Below are positions 7,058-14,892 of a stretch of 35,561 nucleotides of DNA, piece after piece. The translations under genes and the position numbers were made by a program. Within the stretch, counting starts at the first letter, position 1; each line of letters opens with the position of its first letter. This DNA comes from an uncultured Bacteroidia bacterium. Lineage in GTDB: Bacteria; Bacteroidota; Bacteroidia; Bacteroidales; UBA932. The notes beneath the pieces are model-generated. The model saw only the letters and a list, made by a program, of their open reading frames with translations, was not told where the DNA came from and did not search any database. Where the stretch lies: assembly GCA_902761655.1 (NCBI GenBank), contig CACWLD010000011.1, positions 1 through 35,561 on the forward strand, read 5' to 3'.

Positions 7058-8413
7058 ATGGCTGCACAAGAGACCTTCTTTGGTCATTCACTCAAGGTTG
7101 ACAAGAACCGATGCCTGGGCTGCACCACCTGTATGCGCTCGTGCCCTACCGGGGCCATCCGCATACGTGGCGGCAAAGCGGAGATGAACGACAACAAATG
7201 CGTGGACTGCGGAAACTGTATGAAAGTATGTCCGCACAAGGCCATCTATATCCAGCAGGACGACTTTGCCCTGATACATAACTATAAATATAGGGTATGC
7301 CTTGTACCTACCACTTTCATTGGCCAGTTCGAGGAAAAGTTCAAGACCAGGGAAATCTACGCCTGCCTCAAGAAACTGGGATTCACCCATATCTACGAGG
7401 TTGAGCACGAGGTTGAATACATTGTGGAACTCTACAACAAGTACATAGCCAAGCACCCTGAGATCCAAACGTTCATTTCTCCGTATTGCCCGGCCGTGAT
7501 ACGTCTCATCCAGGTGAGATTCCCATCTCTGGTGGACAACATTATCAAGATCAGGGCGCCGTTTGAGCTGGCAGCCCTCATAATGACAAACCGCCTGATG
7601 GACGAAGGAGCGGACCGCGAGGACATAGGAGTCTTCTACGTAACCCCGTGCGCGGCCAAGATAGCCGCTGTCAAATATCCAGTCAGCAACAAGGAGACCT
7701 GCATTACCGGCGTCATCAATATGGACTTCCTGTACAACAAGGTGCAGCTGATGCTTCGCGAATCAAAGAAAGACGCAGAGGCCATCAACCACTCCCTCAC
7801 TTCCAGGGATGTTCTATGGCCCCTTCCGGGAGGAGAAGCCTCCCTGTTCAACGGCTCGCATTATGCGGTTGACGGCCTTCAGAACGTGCTGAATTTCCTT
7901 GAGAGGCTTGAGGATGAAGCCATTGACGCCCAAGGACTTGTGGAGATGCGTATGTGTGACCAGGGCTGTGTCGGAGGCGTCCTTGCCACCAACAACCGCT
8001 TTGTAGCCCGCAAGAGGCTGGAGGACCGCGCCCGCGTTCTGGACAAACCGGACCGTCCCCTGAACCGTTACACCCGCTACAACAATCCGGAGTTCTGCAA
8101 ATGGATAGACGGGATGATGGAGATTGACGAGATCACCCCTCACTCCATCTACAAGTTGGACGACAACTTCTCAGAAGCCATCAAGATGGCCGAGAGGATG
8201 AAAAAGATAGAGAAGGCCCTTCCAGGCGTGAACTGCTCCGCCTGCGGCGCGCCTTCCTGCGCCGCCCTTGCGGAGGACATAGTGCGCGGAGATGCCGACA
8301 TCAGTTCCTGTATGTTCATCAACCGCCACACACAGGCCTCTGAAGATGCCATCCGCAATATCTGGGGAGACCGCATCAAGACAAAGACAATCAATAACGA
8401 CAAAACAGAATAA
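7058..8413 (+). CDS. HydS-like protein: ferredoxin, degenerate Fe-hydrogenase domain and Fe-S domain
   Basis: 451 residues. Two N-terminal [4Fe-4S] motifs (Cys19-29 and 48-58) lead into an Fe-hydrogenase large-subunit fold, then a C-terminal four-Cys Fe-S domain of PF04060 type (Cys393, 396, 401, 418). The H-domain is altered: L1 reads SPYCP, so the proton-relay Cys is Tyr143 while Cys144 remains; L2 reads TPCAAK instead of MPCxxK (Cys198); L3 reads RMCDQGC (Cys300, 304). The four cubane ligands therefore survive but the proton path does not. This resembles sensory group C hydrogenases (HydS), but the PAS and phosphatase domains common there are absent. Flanking GHKL ATPases suggest a separately encoded signalling output. 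A sensory role is inferred. Confidence 0.85.
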   Translation: MAAQETFFGHSLKVDKNRCLGCTTCMRSCPTGAIRIRGGKAEMNDNKCVDCGNCMKVCPHKAIYIQQDDFALIHNYKYRVCLVPTTFIGQFEEKFKTREIYACLKKLGFTHIYEVEHEVEYIVELYNKYIAKHPEIQTFISPYCPAVIRLIQVRFPSLVDNIIKIRAPFELAALIMTNRLMDEGADREDIGVFYVTPCAAKIAAVKYPVSNKETCITGVINMDFLYNKVQLMLRESKKDAEAINHSLTSRDVLWPLPGGEASLFNGSHYAVDGLQNVLNFLERLEDEAIDAQGLVEMRMCDQGCVGGVLATNNRFVARKRLEDRARVLDKPDRPLNRYTRYNNPEFCKWIDGMMEIDEITPHSIYKLDDNFSEAIKMAERMKKIEKALPGVNCSACGAPSCAALAEDIVRGDADISSCMFINRHTQASEDAIRNIWGDRIKTKTINNDKTE

Positions 8414-8418
8414 CCAAT

Positions 8419-8748
8419 ATGACAGTAAAGGATATCATTGAAAAACTCCAGCTCGAGTGCCTCAACGAGGCCAATCTGGATGCTGAAGTAAACGGTGCGT
8501 ACGCATCGGACCTTCTCAGCGACGTTATGGGCAATGCCCGCAGCGGACAGGTATGGGTAACAATGCAGACCCACAAGAACGTCACCGCAATCGCTTCCCT
8601 GAGGGACCTTCCCGCAGTGATCATAGTTCGCGGCGGCGTGCCTGACCAGGATATGCTGGATCACGCCAAGGACGAGGACATCTGCATCCTGGTAAGCCAG
8701 GAGCCCACTTTCCAAGTCTGCGGAAAGCTCTACGAAATTCTCAAGTAG
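8419..8748 (+). CDS. DRTGG-domain protein (second copy)
   Basis: A 109-residue paralogue of the first DRTGG protein, sharing the ASDLLSDVM segment, the central LPAVIIVRGG strand and PDQDMLDHAKDEDICIL. It starts 5 bases after the hydrogenase-like sensor and ends 6 bases before the PHP gene. The two copies flank the ATPase-sensor pair, so they may form a heterodimeric ligand-binding unit. No enzymatic residues are visible, and function is inferred only from context. Confidence 0.75.
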   Translation: MTVKDIIEKLQLECLNEANLDAEVNGAYASDLLSDVMGNARSGQVWVTMQTHKNVTAIASLRDLPAVIIVRGGVPDQDMLDHAKDEDICILVSQEPTFQVCGKLYEILK

Positions 8749-8754
8749 AATCCC

Positions 8755-9489
8755 GTGAAATTCAAGGCCGATATGCACATCCACTCGGTGCTGTCCCCCT
8801 GCGGCGACATCGAGATGAGCCCCTCCGTCATTGTATCGACGGCAAAGGAGCGCGGGCTTGACATAATTGGCCTGACAGACCATAACTCCACCCTGAACGC
8901 CGCGGTTGCACAGCGGCTTGGAGAGAAAGTGGGCCTGCACGTGATGATGGGTGCGGAGGTGACCACAAAGGAAGAGGTCCACTGCGTCTGCTTTATGCCC
9001 ACCGTGGAAAAGCTGGCTGAATTCCAGGCATTTCTGGACTCGCGCGTCATTTTCTTTGAGAACGACGTGGACAAGTTCGGATACCAGTTTGTGGTTGACG
9101 AGGACGAGAACGTCCTGGACGAAGTGCCCCACCTGCTGATAAACGCCCTGGACCTTCCTATGCTGGAACTCCAGCAGAAGGTGTATGAGATGGGCGGTAT
9201 CTTCATCCCTGCGCACATAGACAGGCCAACCTTCAGCCTTTCATCCCAGTTGGGATTCGTCCCTGACAAGCTCAAGTTCCACGCAATGGAACTAAGCTAC
9301 TACTGCAAGCGGAACAACTACAAGTTCCTGGAGGACTGCCCCTGGTTCAGTGACTTCAACTTCATCCAGAGCAGCGACGCCCATTATATAGAAGACATCG
9401 GCAAGATATACAGCGTGCTGGAGATGCCTTCTTTCAGTTTTGACAATTTCAAGGAAGCCCTCCGCCCGGGAGAGCCTGTAATCCTGTAA
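8755..9489 (+). CDS. PHP-domain metal-dependent phosphoesterase
   Basis: A 244-residue PHP-superfamily protein with a full set of metal ligands: ADMHIHS (His8, His10), GLTDHN (Asp42, His43), MGAEVT (Glu68), EVHCVCF (His76), IPAHIDRP (His154) and SSDAHY (Asp208, His210). Family members hydrolyse phosphoesters such as nucleotides or histidinol phosphate. No extra domain points to a substrate. The start is GTG at 8755, 6 bases after the previous stop; no ATG upstream gives a better fit. Its place among the regulatory genes suggests it makes or degrades a phosphorylated signal or protein modification, but that is speculation. Confidence 0.85.
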   Translation: MKFKADMHIHSVLSPCGDIEMSPSVIVSTAKERGLDIIGLTDHNSTLNAAVAQRLGEKVGLHVMMGAEVTTKEEVHCVCFMPTVEKLAEFQAFLDSRVIFFENDVDKFGYQFVVDEDENVLDEVPHLLINALDLPMLELQQKVYEMGGIFIPAHIDRPTFSLSSQLGFVPDKLKFHAMELSYYCKRNNYKFLEDCPWFSDFNFIQSSDAHYIEDIGKIYSVLEMPSFSFDNFKEALRPGEPVIL

Positions 9490-9490
9490 T

Positions 9491-10024
9491 ATGAAAAGTC
9501 TTGACCTTCACATTATTGACATAACCCACAATTCCATCCGTGCGGGTGCAACCCAGATAACCATTGAGATGGAAGACAGCGTAAAGCGCGACCTGCTCTC
9601 CATAAAGATCATAGACAATGGGTGCGGAATGCCGGAGGATATGATAGCAGCCATCAACGACCGCTTCTATTCCTGCCGCAAGGAACGCAAGATTGGAATG
9701 GGAATAGCGCTGCTGAAGTTCCATTCCCAGATGTGCAACGGCAATTTCTACCTCAAGTCAAAGGTGGGCGAAGGGACAGAGATCTATGCTTCCTACCAGC
9801 GCTCGCACATAGACCTGCAGCCCAAGGGAGACCTGTCAGGATGCTTTGCAAACTTCATCTGCCAGTACCAGGACATCAATTTCATTATCCGTTACATAAC
9901 GGACGATGACACCTTTGAGCTGAGCACGGCGGATGTCAAGGAGGTGTTCGAGGGAATGAACCTCAACGACTATGAGATAATCAAGAGCCTGACGGAACTG
10001 ATTCACGAGAACATAGGAAGTTAA
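9491..10024 (+). CDS. Second GHKL ATPase with C-terminal extension
   Basis: A 177-residue protein. Its first ~100 residues form an ATP-binding GHKL fold: an N-box-like DITHNSIRAGA with Asn14 (the usual Glu is Asp10), G1 IDNGCGMP (Asp42) and G2 KIGMGIALLK (68-76). The fold has little N-terminal sequence before the N-box, so it lacks a dimerisation helix pair. About 75 residues of C-terminal extension have no recognised domain. The ATG is one base after the PHP stop and hydE begins 3 bases after its stop, so it belongs to the same transcript as the H-cluster maturase. It may be a kinase or ATP-dependent switch; the partner is unknown. Confidence 0.8.
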   Translation: MKSLDLHIIDITHNSIRAGATQITIEMEDSVKRDLLSIKIIDNGCGMPEDMIAAINDRFYSCRKERKIGMGIALLKFHSQMCNGNFYLKSKVGEGTEIYASYQRSHIDLQPKGDLSGCFANFICQYQDINFIIRYITDDDTFELSTADVKEVFEGMNLNDYEIIKSLTELIHENIGS

Positions 10025-10027
10025 GCG

Positions 10028-11074
10028 ATGGACAGGGAAGAAATCAAGGTCCTGCTTGCATCCGAAGGGCCTGCGATGAAAAGCCTCCTGCAGCGCGCGC
10101 AGGATGTCAAGTTCAAATATCTGGACAACTATGTCCATCTGAGGGGTCTTATCGAATACGGCAATGTATGCGAGAAGAATTGCCTGTACTGCGGTCTGAG
10201 GAGTGGGAACGGCAAGGTGGAGCGCTACTGCCTCAGCGACGAGGAAGTGCTGGAATGCGCCCGCCTGGCCCACGAACTGGGTTACGGTTCTGTAGCCCTG
10301 CAAAGCGGTGAGCGCAGCGATCCGGAGTTCATAGACAAGATAGAGTATCTGGTAAGGGAAATCAAGAAGATAGACGGTGGAAGCCTTGGCATCACCCTTT
10401 CGCTGGGTGAACAGAGCGAGGAAACCTACAGGCGTTGGTTCCAGGCCGGAGCCCACCGCTATCTGTTAAGGATAGAGTCTTCGTCCGAGGAACTATATTA
10501 CAAGATCCACCCAAAGAACGCCAAGCACAGCTTCCAGCACCGGCTGGATTGCCTGGAGAGCCTCAAAAGCATTGGCTACCAGACGGGAACCGGAGTAATG
10601 GTAGGTCTTCCATTCCAGACCCTGGACCATCTTGCGGACGACCTTCTGTTCTTCCAGAAGATGGATGTGGCAATGGTAGGAATAGGCCCCTACATCCCCC
10701 ATCCCGACACTCCCCTGTACCGGTTCAAGGACCTTGTACCTTCTGCAAAAGAGCGTATGGATATGACTCTCAAGATGATAGCCGTCCTGCGGATTATGAT
10801 GCCGGAGATCAATATGGTGGCGGCCACGGCCAACCAGACCGTGGATCCACAGGGAAGGGAGAAGGCGATTGCGGCTGGAGCCAATGTCATAATGCCTAAC
10901 CTAACGCCCGGAGAATACCGCGAGAGTTATTTCATCTACCCTGACAAGGCCTGCGTAAAGGATATGCCGGACCAGTGCAAGTCCTGCCTGGACATTCGTC
11001 TTGCAGCCATAGGGCACAAGATTCTATACAATGCCTGGGGAGATTCTGTAGCCTTCACAAAGAAGGCCCGCTGA
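10028..11074 (+). CDS. hydE: [FeFe]-hydrogenase maturase HydE (radical SAM)
   Basis: HydE is a radical SAM enzyme that helps build the organometallic precursor of the H-cluster. The SAM cluster motif VCEKNCLYCGL supplies Cys48, 52 and 55 (CX3CX2C). The auxiliary CX7CX2C motif near the C-terminus is also present (Cys309, 317, 320; ACVKDMPDQCKSC). LGYGSVALQSGE and the TGVMVGLPFQT region fit the radical SAM barrel, and the 348-residue length is typical. It is the last gene of the plus-strand hyd transcription unit, 3 bases after the ATPase gene. It ends 7 bases from the convergent hydF stop. Confidence 0.95.
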   Translation: MDREEIKVLLASEGPAMKSLLQRAQDVKFKYLDNYVHLRGLIEYGNVCEKNCLYCGLRSGNGKVERYCLSDEEVLECARLAHELGYGSVALQSGERSDPEFIDKIEYLVREIKKIDGGSLGITLSLGEQSEETYRRWFQAGAHRYLLRIESSSEELYYKIHPKNAKHSFQHRLDCLESLKSIGYQTGTGVMVGLPFQTLDHLADDLLFFQKMDVAMVGIGPYIPHPDTPLYRFKDLVPSAKERMDMTLKMIAVLRIMMPEINMVAATANQTVDPQGREKAIAAGANVIMPNLTPGEYRESYFIYPDKACVKDMPDQCKSCLDIRLAAIGHKILYNAWGDSVAFTKKAR

Positions 11075-11081
11075 CAAAATA

Positions 11082-12149
11082 TTATGGCAATGATATGCGG
11101 GGCAGGATGCCCTGCAGGTAAGCTATAGCAAGGCCGTAGTTGGTAATGGGGACGCCCGCCGCTGCGGCTTTCCTTATGCGTGAGCGCACAAGGCGGGCGT
11201 TTGCCACGCACGTGCCGCAATGGATGATGAGGCTGTACGGGGACAGGTCCTCCGGGAAATTGTTCCCGGCGGCAATGTCCACGTCCAGCTCCCCTGTCCG
11301 TTTGCGGAGGAGGGCGGGGATTTTCACGCGGCCGATGTCCTCCGTGTCAGGCACGTGAGTGCAGGCCTCGGCAATGAGGACGCGGGCGCCGGGGCGCAGC
11401 GCGTCAATTGCCTTTGCGCCTGCAACGAAAGCGCGCAGGTCACCCTTGGCCGCGGCCAGCAGCACTGAGAACGATGTGAGCGACCAGTCCCGGGGGATGG
11501 CCTTGTTAACCAGGCCGAAGACCTGGGAATCAGTGATTACCAGGTCCGGCTTGTTTCCAAGGCTGTCCATTGCCGCCTGGAGCGAATCCGGCGTGCAGCA
11601 GTGCGGCACGCAGCCGCGGTCCAGCAGTTCCCTGAGGATCTGCACCTGCGGCAGTATCAGGCGGCCTTTTGGCGCCTCCTTGTCCTGGGGCATCACCAGC
11701 AGCACGTTGCTGCCGGGGCCAACCAGGTTCCCTGTAAGGTATTTGCTCTCTTCCTTGGGCGCCACGGCCGCAATCCTTTGCAGCAACGATTCCACGCTCT
11801 GGCCGCGCTGATAGATTACGGAGGGGATGCCGGCGCCGTCCAGCGTGGACTGCAGTTCCGCCATTGCGGCGGAATCGCTGTCCAGCAGGACGGCCACATC
11901 CGTCTCGTCCATCACCGCGCGGGTGAGCCGCTGCCTTTCCGCGCCAAGGGTGCCGTTGTCATCGATGCCCGCGGTGTCTATCAACACGCAGGGGCCAAGG
12001 TCCGGCAGTTCCGCAATCTTGCGGACAGGATCCGTGGTGGTTCCCGGTACGGGGCTCACCAGCGACACCTCCTGGCCGCAGATTGCGTTGACCAGGGTGG
12101 ACTTGCCGCTGTTGGTGGGCCCGAAGAAAGCAATGTGGAGGCGTTCCAT
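11082..12149 (-). CDS. hydF: [FeFe]-hydrogenase maturation GTPase HydF
   Basis: HydF is the scaffold GTPase on which the diiron subcluster is loaded and passed to HydA. P-loop GPTNSGKST (10-18), switch I PGTTTDP (36-42) and G3 DTAGIDD (58-64) are clear. The C-terminal cluster-binding motif is complete: CTH (Cys263, His265) and HCGTC (His310, Cys311, Cys314). The usual G4 motif NKxD is not found; the expected place reads PSVIYQRGQS (109-118). At 355 residues the protein is shorter than the ~400 usual, largely in this G4-G5 stretch. It starts 3 bases after hydG, with which it forms an operon. Confidence 0.93.
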   Translation of the reverse strand: MERLHIAFFGPTNSGKSTLVNAICGQEVSLVSPVPGTTTDPVRKIAELPDLGPCVLIDTAGIDDNGTLGAERQRLTRAVMDETDVAVLLDSDSAAMAELQSTLDGAGIPSVIYQRGQSVESLLQRIAAVAPKEESKYLTGNLVGPGSNVLLVMPQDKEAPKGRLILPQVQILRELLDRGCVPHCCTPDSLQAAMDSLGNKPDLVITDSQVFGLVNKAIPRDWSLTSFSVLLAAAKGDLRAFVAGAKAIDALRPGARVLIAEACTHVPDTEDIGRVKIPALLRKRTGELDVDIAAGNNFPEDLSPYSLIIHCGTCVANARLVRSRIRKAAAAGVPITNYGLAIAYLQGILPRISLP

Positions 12150-12152
12150 ATG

Positions 12153-13568
12153 CTAGAATCTGAAATCCCTTGCGCCACCTTCGATGGCTTTGAGGCGCTG
12201 CTCGGTGATCTCGCGTGTCCTGCCTTCAGGAATATCGAATATGCTCTTGGCTATGAGGGCCTCGCCCACTGCCTTGGTCTCAGGAGAAGCATAGTCCATC
12301 AGATATTCTTTCAGGGTCATAAGTGCATTTGGCGTGCAGCAGAGGCTTATCTTGCCGCTCTTGCAGAGGCTCATAAAGCGGTCTCCGGTACGGCCCTCGC
12401 GGTAGCAGGCGGTGCAGAAACTTGGGATATGGTCGTTCTGCAGGAGCCATCTCACAACCTCGTCAAGCGTACGGGTGTCGGAGACGTCAAACTGGGACGT
12501 CTCGTCGTGCCTTTCCACTGTGGTATAGCCGCCCACGCTGGTGCGTGAGCCGCCGCTGATCTGGGAAACGCCGCAGTGCAGCAGCTGCTCCCTCATCCTT
12601 GCGGATTCCCTGGTGGAGATGATCATTCCGGTGTAAGGCACCGCTACGCGGAGCACTGCAACCAGCTTGCGGAAGATGGAGTCCGGAAGGGCATCAGGGA
12701 AATCTTCTGTAGATATGTCTTCGGCAGGGCATATACGCGGGACGCTGATGGTGTGGGGGCCTACGCCAAAGCGGGCCTCGAGATGCTCGGCGTGCATAAG
12801 CATTCCCACCAACTCGTACATATAGTTGTTAAGGCCAAAGAGGACACCGATTCCAACATCGTCGCAGCCGCCTTCCTGGGCGCGGTCCATTGCCTCTGTA
12901 TGCCAGTCATAGTCGCTCTTGGGTCCTGTAGGGTGCAGGGCCTTGTACTGCTCCTTGTTGTAGGTTTCCTGGAATAGGATGTATGTTCCAATGCCGGCTG
13001 CCTTAAGCTTGCGGTAGGAATCCACATCCGTTGCCGCAATGTTCACGTTCACCCTGCGGATGGAGTTGCCTCCCTCCCTTACGGAATAGATGGTCTTGAT
13101 GGAATCCAGGATGTATTCCAGCGGATTGTAGACCGGATGCTCGCCGGACTCTACGGCAAGACGCTTGTGGCCTATGCGTATGAGGGCGCGCACCTCAGCC
13201 TCGATCTCCTCCTGTGTAAGCTTCTTGCGGGGGATGGTCTTGTTCTTGAGGTGGTAAGGGCAGTAAACACAACCGTTCACACAGTAGTTGGAAAGGTACA
13301 GGGGCGCAAAAAGCACTATCCTGTTTCCGTAAAACTTATGCTTGATATCTGAAGCAAGATTATAGATACGCTCTTCTGTCTCAGGGTCGTTGCAGGCCAT
13401 GAGGATAGCTGCTTCCCTGTGGGTGATGCCTTTATATTTGGCTGCCTTCTCAAGGATTTCCTGGATTCGGGCCTTGTTTCCGCACTCGCGGGAGGCTTCT
13501 GCAATGCTCTCTAATATTTCGTCGTGATTTATGAAATCGTCGGCGTGAATTGATGATGGGTTGTACAT
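12153..13568 (-). CDS. hydG: [FeFe]-hydrogenase maturase HydG (tyrosine lyase, radical SAM)
   Basis: HydG cleaves tyrosine to make the CO and CN ligands of the H-cluster. The radical SAM motif NYCVNGCVYCPYH supplies Cys96, 100 and 103. The C-terminal auxiliary cluster motif CX2CX22C is present at Cys385, 388 and 411, as needed for synthon formation. The 471-residue length is standard. It is the promoter-proximal gene of a hydG-hydF minus-strand operon that converges on hydE. Upstream (13591-13598) the minus strand reads TAAATTAG, one mismatch from the -7 consensus, but no -33 element was found. ATG at 13568 begins a typical N-terminus (IHADDFINHDEI). Confidence 0.96.
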   Translation of the reverse strand: MYNPSSIHADDFINHDEILESIAEASRECGNKARIQEILEKAAKYKGITHREAAILMACNDPETEERIYNLASDIKHKFYGNRIVLFAPLYLSNYCVNGCVYCPYHLKNKTIPRKKLTQEEIEAEVRALIRIGHKRLAVESGEHPVYNPLEYILDSIKTIYSVREGGNSIRRVNVNIAATDVDSYRKLKAAGIGTYILFQETYNKEQYKALHPTGPKSDYDWHTEAMDRAQEGGCDDVGIGVLFGLNNYMYELVGMLMHAEHLEARFGVGPHTISVPRICPAEDISTEDFPDALPDSIFRKLVAVLRVAVPYTGMIISTRESARMREQLLHCGVSQISGGSRTSVGGYTTVERHDETSQFDVSDTRTLDEVVRWLLQNDHIPSFCTACYREGRTGDRFMSLCKSGKISLCCTPNALMTLKEYLMDYASPETKAVGEALIAKSIFDIPEGRTREITEQRLKAIEGGARDFRF

Positions 13569-13631
13569 TTCCTTGGTTTTTTTGGAACCTCTAATTTACG
13601 CTTTTCCACCAACATTAACAATCTTTTATCG

Positions 13632-13988
13632 ATGTATTATTATATTTACGAAACACAAAAAACTATGCGCCACAGGGACATCATATTACAAAGGCAACGG
13701 ATAATAATTCTCCTGAACGACTGCCTCTGGTACGGGCACGCGGACTGCGCCCAAGGGTCCGTGTCCGTCCCGGACACCGGCCCCCGGGCGCGCCGCGTCC
13801 GCACCATCCGCAGACTGAACCGCAAACTGTGGGGGCGGCTCACATCAAAGGGCTGGACTGTTGTCATCAACTGGAAATGTGAACTCCCAGGAGGTGCTCA
13901 AAGTAACACCGGCAAACTCACTTTACCACATTTTTTGATTATCTTGTTGAAAGAAATCTCAAGACTAAAACTATTACTGCTGAAATGA
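13632..13988 (+). pseudogene. Vsr-like mismatch endonuclease remnant, N-terminally truncated
   Basis: This occupies the 416-base gap between hydG and the transglycosylase. Residues 14-87 resemble the core of very-short-patch-repair endonucleases: HRDIIL (catalytic-type Asp16, as in RPDxVL), a hydrophobic strand, DCLWYGHADC (compare GCFWHxHxxC), and GWTVVINWKCEL (compare GWRVLVVWECEL). The ~40-residue N-terminus of normal Vsr (the SxxMxxIxxKxT region) is missing, one active-site His is Tyr34, and the middle has been replaced by Arg-rich GC-rich sequence. The last 30 codons look non-native and overlap the next gene's ATG by 4 bases. No cytosine methylase gene is nearby. The reading frame is intact, so a very divergent functional protein cannot be excluded. 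Confidence 0.5.
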
Positions 13989-14824
13989 AAAGATACTTAC
14001 TGATTGTCTTTGCCGCCTTCCTGGCAATCCAAAGCCTTGACGCCCAGCCTCCACGTGTTCCCGAGAGCATTGTATTCGCAGGCCAGACCATTACCTTCGA
14101 CCGCCCTGACCTATACGAGAGGATGGACCGCGAGCTCATCACCTTCACCTATATGCACACCAACTCCACCCTTATGCTCAAGCGCTCAAAGCGCATCTTT
14201 GAAGAGGTGGAGCCCATCCTGGAGGAATACGGCATCCCTAACGATCTCAAGTACCTTATGGCAATAGAAAGCAACCTGGACCCCGCCAGCGTCTCCCCGG
14301 CCGGAGCGGCTGGCCTGTGGCAGTTTATGACTGCCACCGGCCGCCAGTACGGCCTGGAGGTCAACTCCAACATTGACGAGAGGTACAACACCAAGAAAGC
14401 CACCGAAGCCGCCTGCAAATATCTCCAGGACGCTTACAAGCGCTACGGAGACTGGATGACCGTGGCCGCCAGCTACAACGCCGGAATGGGCGGCATCAGT
14501 TCCAAGCTGGAAGCCCAAAGGCAGGAAAGCGCCCTGGACTTGTGGCTCGTGACCGAAACCAGCCGCTATATGTTCCGCATCCTCGCCGCCAAGATGATGT
14601 TCGAGGACCCCATCAGTTTCGGTTTCAACGTCCTGGATTACGATATGTACCCCTATTATCCTCCAAAAGAGGTGGTTACGGTCACCGATCCCATCCCTGA
14701 CCTGGTCCTCTTCGCCGGCCAGCACCACGTAAGCTACGCCCGTCTCAAAGAAGCCAACCTGTGGCTCAGGGAAGACAAGCTCAACAACTCTTCCCACCGC
14801 ACCTATTACGTAACAATCCCTTAG
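13985..14824 (+). CDS. Lytic transglycosylase (SLT domain, MltD-like)
   Basis: A secreted peptidoglycan-cleaving enzyme. A signal peptide (MKRYLLIVFAAFLAIQSLDA) is followed by ~55 residues and then a family-1 lytic transglycosylase domain: LMAIESNLDP with catalytic Glu95, SPAGAAGLWQFMTATGRQYG (104-123), and AASYNAGMGG (161-170). The order of the three motifs is as in Slt70/MltD. No LysM repeats follow; the ~90-residue C-terminal part is unassigned. The ATG overlaps the end of the Vsr-like frame, which I regard as accidental. It appears to be a single gene with its own leader. Confidence 0.9.
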   Translation: MKRYLLIVFAAFLAIQSLDAQPPRVPESIVFAGQTITFDRPDLYERMDRELITFTYMHTNSTLMLKRSKRIFEEVEPILEEYGIPNDLKYLMAIESNLDPASVSPAGAAGLWQFMTATGRQYGLEVNSNIDERYNTKKATEAACKYLQDAYKRYGDWMTVAASYNAGMGGISSKLEAQRQESALDLWLVTETSRYMFRILAAKMMFEDPISFGFNVLDYDMYPYYPPKEVVTVTDPIPDLVLFAGQHHVSYARLKEANLWLREDKLNNSSHRTYYVTIP

Positions 14825-14850
14825 ACTATTTTATTCTAAAATAATTTTAT

Positions 14851-14858
14851 TATATTTG
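14851..14858 (+). promoter_or_regulatory. Probable -7 element of the acid phosphatase gene
   Basis: TATATTTG matches TAnnTTTG 34 bases before the phosphatase ATG, in a strongly AT-rich 68-base gap. No good TTTG -33 box is present at the right distance. Confidence 0.45.
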
Positions 14859-14892
14859 GATATTGAATATTCAAAATAAGACATAGCTAGTT

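Noticed and set aside
8149-9216. Minus-strand open frame of 355 codons opposite the sensor, DRTGG and PHP genes
   Set aside because: His/Val-rich shadow translation typical of the complement of GC-biased codons; the plus-strand genes have full motifs.
11601-12548. Plus-strand open frame of 315 codons opposite hydF and hydG
   Set aside because: Crosses the hydG/hydF junction and has no recognisable domain; both maturases are certain on the minus strand.
13931-13947. TTTG and TATCTTGT words before the transglycosylase as a promoter
   Set aside because: The two words are almost adjacent, so the required ~19-base spacing is missing.
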